Positions 55,516-64,000 of a stretch of 64,000 nt of DNA are shown one piece after another (the stretch's first letter is position 1; the number at the start of each line of letters is the position of its first letter). The notes under the pieces were generated by a model. That model saw nothing but the letters and a program-made list of their open reading frames with translations, searched no databases and was not told the DNA's origin. Origin of the DNA: Onthophagus taurus (lineage: Eukaryota; Arthropoda; Insecta; Coleoptera; Scarabaeidae); contig NC_091972.1 in NCBI RefSeq assembly GCF_036711975.1, forward strand, positions 4,717,001 to 4,781,000, in the 5' to 3' direction. Position numbers and translations under genes: made by a program.

Positions 55516-58253
55516 TAGTGATGTGACGAATAGTAGTTTAGCCGAATACCGAATATCGGCCGACATTTGAATCGTATATTCGGCCGAATATTCGGCCTAA
55601 CCGAATATTTCTCAAATCTCGATAATCGAACTCGAAGTCGGTGCTTCCCCGAGTTCTATCTTGGTTATATTTGCATTAATCGCCGTACATGTCTGAACTT
55701 GTGAGTATACGAAAAATTTCGTTACTGCTTATTGGGTAAATGACAAGCGAGGTGAGAAGATAGTTCAATCATTGAGTTAAATCAGTGTCGTGAAAAATAT
55801 GAGTACAACAAAAAAATCGAAAGTTTGGATGTTTTTCAAAGATTCCGAGGAGGAGAGTAAAGCAGAATGTACAATTTGCAACGCTCTTATTTCAAGAGGT
55901 GGAAAAGGAAAATCAGCAACAACTAGTTCCCTTATAAACCACATAAAAGGTAAGTGTATATACGTGTTTGGATAACTGTCTAACATTAACAGACATGAAA
56001 ATAAATAAAATAATAAAATTGAAAACAATTTATATTATTTCTAATATAATATAATTTAATTAATATACACTCAGGTGCAAAAAAAAACGCAACACGTCAA
56101 TTTTTGGTAATGTTTGAAGTGTGATAACTTTCTTATTTTTACATCGATTTACATAATTTTGTTTAGGAAATCGAAGATAAAACTATCTAATTTCACATTG
56201 AATATCCAGCCTTTTGTTAAATGCTAGTCATTTAGTCATTATACAGGGTTATTTGAAAGGTTGTTCTATAAGCCTAATTTTAAACTTAAATACTAATACT
56301 TAAATACTTATAATATTTTTGACAAACGTAAAGAAATGTTTTGCGACAGCGTAAAGTGGCTTTAATTTAATTTCAGGAAAGCATCCAGAGGCTTTCAAAG
56401 TGTTCAGAAGTCACAAGAAAACCATCCGACAGAAATAAAAGTTTTTTTACAAAATCCCCCAAAAAAATGAAAATACAACAAACTATTAAAGAGTCTTTTA
56501 CTACCCAGTGGAGTGAGATTGATAGTAGAACAAAAGAAATAAACTACGCAATTGCAGAAATGATTGCTGTAGATAATCAGCCGATATCCATCGTGGAAAA
56601 CACTGGTTTTGTAAGGTTAATAAAAAAAATGAAGCCAAAATATAAAAGTCCTAGCCGAAAACATATAACCGACGTAATAATTCCAGATATATATAACAGA
56701 ACCAAAAATGTCATAAAAAAAGAAATATCCCAAGCTGTAGCAGTTTTTGCTACGACAGATATGTGGACTAATGACAACAATATGCAGAGTTTTATTAGCT
56801 TAACAATTCATTGGCTAACAGATGATTTCACACAAAAACACTGTGTTCTGGATATGAAACATTTTCCTGGGCAACATACAGCGAACAATATTCGCAGTGC
56901 AATATCTGAAATTATAACAATTTGGGACATACCACAAGAAAAAGTACACGTTATTTTACGTGACAATGGTGCTAATATGGTCAAAGCCCTTAATGACTCC
57001 ATGTACGACCCGATCCCTTGCTTCATTCACACGTTGCAATTGGTGGTAAACGAAGCCATATGTGTTCAGGAAAATGTAACTCAGATGATAATCGCATCAA
57101 GACGTATTGTGACCCATTTTCACCACTCTGAATCGGCCTAAGAAAAATTAAAAGACCATCAACGAGAACTTGGTTTACCTTTTCATCAACTCATCCAAGA
57201 TGTCCGCACGAGATGGAATAGCACGTTTTACATGCTCGCTCGATTGTGTGAACAAAAGAGGGCGGTTACACTATATATTTCTGAAAGTTTCAGAATCTGT
57301 CTGTAGCAGAATGGCAACTGTTAGAAGAATGTATGTTGCTTCTTAAGCCGCTAGAAGAAATTACTAAATTGGCAAGCTCGTCCTCTGCTACCATTTCCTC
57401 CGTAATTCCGAATGTAAAAATATTAATAAAATACTTATCGAAAGACGATCTCGTTTCAGAAAATTTAACTGAAATGAGACTTACTTTATTGAAAGGGGTA
57501 AAAATAAGATTTGAAAATATAGAAATGGAAAAAAATTATTATATGGCAACGTTACTTGATCCTCGATTTCGTTTTCAATCTTTCTCATCTGAAAACATAT
57601 CTGTTATAAGGCGTACCTTTTTTTTAGAAGCGCTTCAAAGGGAATTTAATTCAGAGAGCAGCAGTAGCGATGATAGAGATAACGATGAAGAGTTACCTTC
57701 AACAAGTGGGATCAATCGAAGTCATGGTATTTTCTGGGACTGCTATAAAGACATAGCTTCGTCTAGTAAGGCCGTTAAAGACTTCAATCCAAGAAATAGG
57801 ATAGCAATTGAACTGGACTGTTATTTATCCGGAGAACTCTTAAAACGAGATAAAGATCCATTTGTTTGGTGGAAAACAAACAGTTTCAAATATTCTAAAA
57901 TTTATCCGCTCCATCAAGCACAATTTTCAGAAGCAGGGAACTTATATGAAAAAAAAAGAAATCGCTTACTACCAGAGAGAGCTGCCCATTTAGTATTTTT
58001 GCATGAAAACTTGCAGTTAATTAATTATGATTATTGATCTTTTTTATCAAATAAAGTTTATCTGATGAGTAAGTTATCATGTGTTTTGTTTCGTAAACCT
58101 ATTGTGATCTGCACCACAAGATTTATTAAAATTTAAAACGTCTACACATAAAACTCAATATTCGGCGGAATTGCCAAATATTCGGCCGAATAGCCGAATA
58201 CTAAAAATGAGGCCGAATAAGCGAATAATTATTCGGCTTCGGTCCCAACTCTA
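55516..58253 (+). mobile_element. hAT transposon (ZBED type), full length but damaged
   Basis: 8-bp target duplication CTAAACAC on both sides (55508-55515, 58254-58261). Ends TAGTGATGTGACG on the left and TAGAGTTGGGACC read inward from the right. Both sub-terminal regions are rich in TTCGGC/GCCGAA motifs. 2,738 bp; contains one transposase gene. It is inserted 3' of EcKL K. Confidence 0.92.
55799..58037 (+). pseudogene. hAT transposase with BED finger, broken
   Basis: Exon 1 (55799-55949) holds a BED zinc finger: CTIC, then LINHIKG. A 427-bp intron follows (AAAAG|GTAAGT ... TTTCAG) and the join continues GKHPEAFKVF, completing the finger (H-x4-H). The core from 56467 includes TTDMWTNDNNMQSFISLTIHW (catalytic Asp region), VILRDNGANMVKA and CFIHTLQLVV. 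Damage: a stop after about 56428 with a frame change before MKIQQTIKES, an in-frame stop at 57139, a frameshift near 57300, and a deletion of about 20 residues in the C-terminal dimerisation region between IYPLH and QFSEAGNL. The end FSEAGNL, RNRLLPERA, LVFLHENLQL is typical of the hAT C-terminal domain. Confidence 0.9.
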
Positions 58254-58261
58254 CTAAACAC

Positions 58262-60459
58262 TTTATGAATCTTAAATTCAACATCACCATATTGATATCT
58301 TCAATGTTGTATCATTGATTTTAGTTCTTTCATCTCAACCAATATCAACGCCCATTGTCTGCTTTTTTATTGTTGGTTTACTTAGAATCACCAGAAATGC
58401 CAGCTTAAACTGGATTTGTGCGCACATGACGCCAAGTTCTTATTATTATTATAAGGCAGTGTCGCCAGTTTACACATAATCATCAAATGTTCAAATAATT
58501 TTTTACAGTTTTGATAGAAAATTAACATAATTTAAGACCGACTACCGCCATCTCGTTTAAATAGGAACACTAAAAAGCGACTAACCGAACATCTTCTGTA
58601 ATATATTTCGATTCTTTTAATTTCAAAAATATTTTACTGTAATAAAAAAAACATAGAAAGAGTCAAATTCAGACTATTCAAAATTTCAAGGCTCTAATGC
58701 TAAATATAATAATGTCTCTGCACGTGATTCATCACTGCACTTCTTTTAGATTCAGCTTCCCAGATTGATGAGCAAATTTAGAGTTTAATAACGTGAATGA
58801 AGAATCAAACTAACAATAATGTCTTAACGTTTATTTTTCATAAAATCAATAATCAAAATAATCTTTTAAAAGGAACTAAAAATCAAGATTACATTTTATG
58901 TATCTACATTCGAAGTTATACTCAAAATTAAAAAAAAATACATTGCATCCTGCCGGATTATTCACATACCACAATTAAAAGTTCTTTTACACGTTTTAAT
59001 CCTTTTATCATCCCGTTTCTTAATAACTAATATTTCGGGTCAACAATATTGTTTTATTATTTTTTTTTTTAACATGTATGTATATTTTATAATAATAACA
59101 TTGCGTTGCTATAATAATGCGAAACTATCCGCACGTTTTGTTCATATCTTTTTTTTGGCCTATTATACAGCTTATTTTGCGACTCATTTTTCTTAGATTA
59201 ATATTAAATATGGTATTATAATATTATATTAAGATAATCCTATAATTTAAAATACACGCATATATTTATTTCAAATAAATAAATACGTATAATTTTATTA
59301 GTACTTTTATTATAATTAAAGCTGATTACTATAGGTAGTATAGTTATTTTTATACACAAAGAAACAACCACCTTTTATTATTTATTTTTGTTCTTATACC
59401 TGCTAAAATTAAATTATGTTAATTCGAAATGTGTAAGCATAAATGCAATCGTGATATGATTTTGTTAAATTTATGAATACAAGCCAAGTTTTGTTTATAT
59501 TTCGTGTACATCAATTTAATATTGTCGGTTGATATTTTTATGTACACTTTAAATAAATAATAAATTAAAGTAATCGAATTAAATTAAATTTAGGTAAATG
59601 TGGACTACAAATATGTATATACAGTTCATGGAAAGTTTAAATACTTTTATTTTTATATTTTATAATAGACTATGTATTGTAGTCATATTCTCAGTTTATT
59701 TTATCTGCATGTACAGTTTGTACAAAAATTCTTCGCGACAAGACCGTCTGTTATTTTATTATTTGTATGAAAGGCAGTGTTTTCTAATCTATGATTTTTA
59801 AGTTTCTGATAATACATCATGAGATAATCTAAATTGTAATGATTTTTTTATTTGGCAATTGTATTTATGTTATTACGAGATTTTTTTTTAATTTATAGTT
59901 TTAAAATCAACAAACATGTTTCGATTGCTTGTATAATTAATTATCGACCCAAATTTTCAGTTAAATTTCATAATCACATTAATTTTAATACTTTCTATTT
60001 GACTTTGTCTTGTTTATAACAAAAAAGAATAACTAACAGTGTAATTGATCCATACTTTTCAAGTTTTAAATAAACAAATGTTTCATTTATATCTTCCTTA
60101 ATCTTTTTATTTGATACCCAAATGCTTTTTGTAATAAATATAAAAGATAAATTAATTAAAAGAATCAATAAAAATATTTAATAAAGAACATTCGATTTTA
60201 AAATAACAAAATAATCAACATTTAAAAGAAAATTTCGGAAATTAACTCATCATCAAAAGTTTATGACGGGAAGTGTTTTTTTTTTTAATTTGTTGTTTGA
60301 GCTTGTGACAGAAATGGCACTCGCGCTGTTTAAACTTGTTTTTTTTTAAACGTGTGTAAATCCGTTTGTGCTCCAACGTATGAAACGACAATTTGGAACT
60401 TGTTACAATAACGCGATATATTTTCGCATGGCAGCTAATTGTCAGCTGACGTCGTCGTT
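58262..60459. other. AT-rich gene-free stretch, possibly the 3' UTR of the next gene
   Basis: About 2.2 kb without coding signal. It lies directly downstream (minus strand) of the stop codon at 60460, so part may be a long 3' UTR. No RNA gene or repeat was recognised. Confidence 0.4.
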
Positions 60460-60840
60460 TCACGTCTGCAGAGCCGTATTAATCTCGTCGTGAATAGTCA
60501 CCAATTCCTGAATACGCCCGGCTAACTGTTGATTCAATGTAACCAATACCTGCCTTTGGGATTCATGCGCACTTAGCGCCACCTCCAATTCGGATTGAGA
60601 TAATTTCGCCGTCGTTTGCAAATCTTGATTTTCTTTCTGTAAAGCCTACATCAAAAATTATATTTCTAAAAAACCACCACAAATAAAATTATTTTACCTG
60701 GATGATATCAGATCCTTTATGTGCAACAGTTAACTGTTTAATTTCACTATTCTTAAGTTCAATCTCCGTTTCGAGCTGTTCAACTCGCTGCATAAGGCTT
60801 TGTATTTCCTTCCGCAAGTCATCCGCGACTTCACCACCAC
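60460..60840 (-). CDS. homer: Last two exons of a coiled-coil protein, probably Homer
   Basis: Two minus-strand exons with good splice sites: 60840-60698 (acceptor TATTACAG, donor CAG|GTAAAA) and 60645-60460 (acceptor GATGTAG, stop TGA). They encode GGEVADDLRKEIQSLMQRVE through a continuous heptad coiled coil to LNQQLAGRIQELVTIHDEIN and ALQT at the end. The pattern L-x-T-L, L-x-G-[RK]-I-x-E-L, D, L matches the C-terminal tetramerising coiled coil of Homer scaffold proteins, which link receptors and calcium channels at membranes. Earlier exons, including the EVH1 domain, would be to the right and are not seen. Codon use is richer in G+C than the EcKL genes. Another coiled-coil protein is possible. 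Confidence 0.6.
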
Positions 60841-61994
60841 CTGTAATAGAATTATAAAAAAATACGGAAAACGATACATACTTAAAATCCAGTTACATTG
60901 TCAAAGAATTTTCAATTAATTAATCAATTAATTATAGGCGATCTTTTCACCGTAACCATTCGGTACGATTTGAACGCGATGACGCTTTTACGCCAAATTC
61001 GTAATAAATGTTGCTTATTGCTCGAGTCGTAAAAGAGAAAACGCTCTCGCAGCTTGGGGAAGTATTTTCCCAATAGTGTTTTTGACGAGAACAAGCTGCT
61101 GCCCGTATCTCTCAAGAACTGGACATAATCATCAAAACGAGATGATTATTTGAAACGAGTACTCTATTACGCAATATCAACAAAATTACTATTTAAATAA
61201 GTTTAATTTAAAGTGAATGTTTGGTCTAATTTCGAAACATATTATTTGATCATAATAAAAGTTACCAAAACTTTTATTAGTCATGCATTGTAGTTAATAT
61301 AATGAGTTGATGCTCTATTTAATGATTTTACAATTTACATGATGAATAATTTTTTATGTAGATCTTGACATAAATTTTATTTTAAAAAATAAAAAAGCTT
61401 TTTTATATGGAAACGGGTTATTTTATGAATATAATAAATCCTCGCCATGTGTTTAATTAACTCGAGGAAACGAAACTAATTAATAAGAAACAAAATGATC
61501 GTTAATCAAAATTTATTGCGCCGTCGTTTCGATGATAAAGGCACGTGGCGAATTGTCTCCCGTTTAATTCCGCTTCTTCATTCCATATTATGTCACCGAA
61601 ATGGACTACTTTCACAGCTATTAATAACGAATTATCGGTAACGTGCGCGCTAACCGTTTGACGCGCAACAACGCAGGAAATAAGGTTTCAATGTCTGCAC
61701 CGCGTACGAGACGGCACGCACATTGACCATCTGTCTTTGGTAACTTACGCAAAACACCGTTCATGGATTTAAACAAAACCGACGTTAAAACCATAATAAT
61801 TTTACTTCTAAACGGTTTTGTTGTTTTTATTAACAATTTTCCTTTAATTTCTATGACTTAAGTTGATTACTTGATGGAAAATAATTTCCAGGATTTTCTC
61901 TTAACCCCTTTAGTCATTAAATTTTTTACCGCAAGTCTCTACAATGAATAGTTTCCAAGATACAGTATTTTACACGATTATTTGGCCACCTGTA
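60841..61994. other. Intron or intergenic DNA
   Basis: No exon recognised. A minus-strand ORF at 61115-60924 (FLRDTGSSLFSSKTLLGKYF) is more GC-rich than its surroundings but matches no family I know. It may be chance or part of an upstream exon. Confidence 0.35.
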
Positions 61995-62454
61995 CAGGGT
62001 GTCCAAATTTCGATGGGTTTGCAGAATATCTCAGTTATTATGAAAGATAGAAAGTTGCGGTTTTCGCGAACCTGAGCTACTTTTTTGTGAAACTTATAAT
62101 GCCGCAAACCAAATTTTCATAGACCTCTTCGTTTTAGATATACAGGGAGTATTTCAAAATTTACGATTTTCAGACACTCCCCGTATCTCGGCTATCCGGA
62201 AACTTAGTAAAAAAGTAAAAACGGGTTCTAATAGATTTTTTCACGGAGAATCGTGCACGTAGAATTTTTCTAGTCATCACGGTTTTTGAGTTATAAACAC
62301 AACTTAGGTTTTTTTAAATGGAACCACCTATATTTTATTTTTTTATTGAACTGGATTTTTTTAAGCTTTTCAATGATATATAATACTCTATACTTACCTT
62401 TATAATTAACCTCGAAATTGAATAAAATACATTATTTTATAAGTAGGCAATGAT

Positions 62455-62724
62455 AAATAGACTGCCTAGCCTGACGTCACAGAGATGGGCGGAGCTTATA
62501 TCGACTCCAAACAATTTCGTTGCTAAGCACAGTTGCCAATGATAAACCATAATAAAAATGACATTTGAAATGTCATAAAAAGTCACTTAGTTTATTTTAT
62601 TTTAACACTAATTGAAAAATTGCATATGGTGATTTACCGTTAGCAACACACTTAGCTATGAAAATGTTTGGAGTCGATATAAGCTCCGCCCATCTCTGTT
62701 ACGTCAAGGCTTAGGTTGTCTATT
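62455..62724. mobile_element. MITE with about 58-bp inverted ends
   Basis: AATAGACTGCCTAGCC, TGACGTCACAGAGATGGGC, GGAGCTTATATCGACTCC on the left are mirrored at the right (GGAGTCGATATAAGCTCC, GCCCATCTCTGTTACGTCA). AT-rich centre, no coding. It probably inserted into the mariner's leader. Confidence 0.7.
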
Positions 62725-62870
62725 AAGTGATCGCGTTGCTAGGATACCGGAATAAACAAAGTAAATATAGTTAATTACTGTCAAACTTAATTTTGAATTT
62801 TGTGCTAACAATAAGTCGTGTGTTACTTAATTACCTTTAATTAACTTAACTTAATTATCTTTTTCTTGAA

Positions 62871-63995
62871 ATGGAGCGCTATGAAAATTATGAAAAATAT
62901 GACATGCTAGCATGTTACATTCATGCAAATGAAAATGTTAATCAAGCTGCTGAATTATACATAAATAGGTAGAATGCAACATTTATCAGCAATAACATTT
63001 TATTAGCAGATTGTTTCACTTCAGATATTCAGAAAGAGCGCAACCAAATTCAAAAATTTTTTTGCGAATAAAGGGTAATTTGATCAATTATGGAAGTTTT
63101 TTGATGCCCAGGCCTAAAAAATATAATAAAGAAAATCGGAATAACAATGAAATTACCGTGTTAGGATGTGTGAAAGCCGCGCCTAAAACATCATGTAGGG
63201 AAATTGAATGTCAAGTTGGAATTAAAAAATCGACAGCCTGTGCGATTCTAAAAAAGTATAAATATAAACCCTACAAAGAACAAATAGTTCACCACTTACA
63301 CCCGGGAGATGCCGAACGACGTTTGGAATTCTGTAACTGGTATTTGAACCATGCACAAAATAATATTGAATTTAGTTCCTCTATTGTATGGTCTGATGAG
63401 GCATATTTTACCAGCACAGGAATCTATAATCGTCATAATAACAGGCATTGGCATCACGAAAACCAACGTATTGTAATTGAGCGGGAGCGTCAAGGAAAAT
63501 TTGGTTTTAGCGTGGCTTGTTTTATTATTGGGCCACGAATTGTTTACAAAATATTTGAAGGAAACCTTTGCGCTAATCGCTATTCGGCCATCTTGCAAGA
63601 GGCTTTGCCAGAGATTTTGGATGATATTCCTCTTATTCGGCTAAATAATATTTATTTTCAGCAGGACGGAGCTCCCGCTCATAATGCGCTGTTAGTGAGT
63701 CGCTACCTAACTGCAGAATTTCCTGGTAGGTGGATAGGCACACATGGTCCAACGCGATGGCCAGCAAGATCACCTGATTTATCTATTTTGGACTTCTTTT
63801 TATGGAGATATATCAAGAATAGGGTATATAGTACCCAGAATCACAACAAAATTGGAATTGAAAATTGCTGTAACTGATGCTTTTTCACATTTACAGCAAC
63901 ATCCCATAACTATTCTAAATGCAATTAAACGCATTACTAAACTTTGTGAACAATGTGTGCATCAAAATGGTAACAACTTTGAACAATTCTTGTAA
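62871..63995 (+). pseudogene. Mariner transposase (DD41D-like), few breaks
   Basis: It begins MERYENYEKYDMLACYIHAN, a DUF4817-like HTH, with a TAG after YINR near 62970. The main frame (63011-63877) has the second HTH (CREIECQVGIKKSTACAILK) and catalytic regions: first Asp in VWSDEAYFTSTG, second in YFQQDGAPAHN, and the SPDLSILDFFLW block. Counting to the Asp aligned with D284 of Mos1 gives 41 residues between the second and third Asp, as in the DD41D group. A frameshift near 63860 leads to the C-terminus (LCEQCVHQNGNNFEQFL). Two frame changes and one stop are visible. Confidence 0.85.
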
Positions 63996-64000
63996 CTTGA

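Larger units (their letters stand above)
61995..64000 (+). mobile_element. Mariner-type transposon, left part (right end outside the window)
   Basis: The left end CAGGGTGTCCAAATTTCGAT follows TA (61993-61994). A long sub-terminal region precedes the transposase at 62871. The right terminal repeat is beyond the window. A separate MITE (62455-62724) lies between the left end and the gene. Confidence 0.85.

Noticed and set aside
56068-56260. Possible mariner end in the hAT intron (CACTCAGGTGC and ATACAGGG)
   Set aside because: The two sequences are not inverted copies of each other and no element boundaries could be set.
60924-61115. Minus-strand ORF near the homer-like exons
   Set aside because: Looks more coding-like than its surroundings but lacks splice signals in phase with the exons and has no known homologue.

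Overview
The window looks like AT-rich insect chromosome, most likely beetle. The basis is a tandem family of EcKL/CHK-like kinase genes (the 'ecdysteroid kinase-like' family, PF02958), one insect gustatory-receptor-like gene, short introns of about 50 bp, and many transposon families common in beetles. The species cannot be told from the sequence.

Layout. 1-7040: 3' end of a LINE, then two minus-strand EcKL genes (A, partial at the window edge; B, complete, with a piggyBac element in its intron). 7634-16311: a gustatory-receptor-like gene on the minus strand; its first and last exons are about 7.6 kb apart. Between them lie a mariner element carrying a TTAA-site element that carries another mariner, and a large foldback element. 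16490-20846: three more TA-site inverted-repeat elements, one an almost perfect 1.17-kb palindrome. 21496-24134: EcKL C and the broken EcKL D. 25112-27026: a PIF/Harbinger element. 27986-35716: EcKL E, F and G, with a three-level insertion stack in an RTE-type LINE between F and G. 35880-39400: Penelope-type and Jockey/LOA-type retroelement remnants. 39737-48696: EcKL H, I and J; the intron of J holds a 122-bp tandem array and a LINE nested in a DNA element. 49261-53929: a young Ty3/Gypsy fossil. 54158-55426: EcKL K. 55516-58253: a hAT element. 60460-60840: the last two exons of a coiled-coil gene, probably homer. 61995-64000: another mariner, cut by the window edge.

How the genes relate. There are eleven EcKL loci: nine complete, one cut by the window edge and one pseudogene. 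All that show the region share one phase-0 intron between the catalytic-loop motif ([HQ]xDxWxxN) and the metal-binding DWQ motif, so they descend from one two-exon ancestor by local duplication. Several sit head to head (C/D, E/F, H/I, J/K). Family knowledge suggests ATP-dependent phosphorylation of ecdysteroids or of plant and xenobiotic hydroxyl compounds; the substrate of each copy cannot be read from sequence. Seven intact copies have Gln in place of the usual His of the catalytic loop. Introns and intergenic spaces have served as landing sites for at least a dozen DNA-transposon insertions, most with readable target-site duplications (TA, TTAA, TTA or 8 bp).

No operon-like or clearly unprecedented system was found. 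The most notable items are the EcKL expansion with its altered catalytic loop, the split receptor gene, an orphan TTAA-site element, the dimeric tandem array and the stacked insertions.
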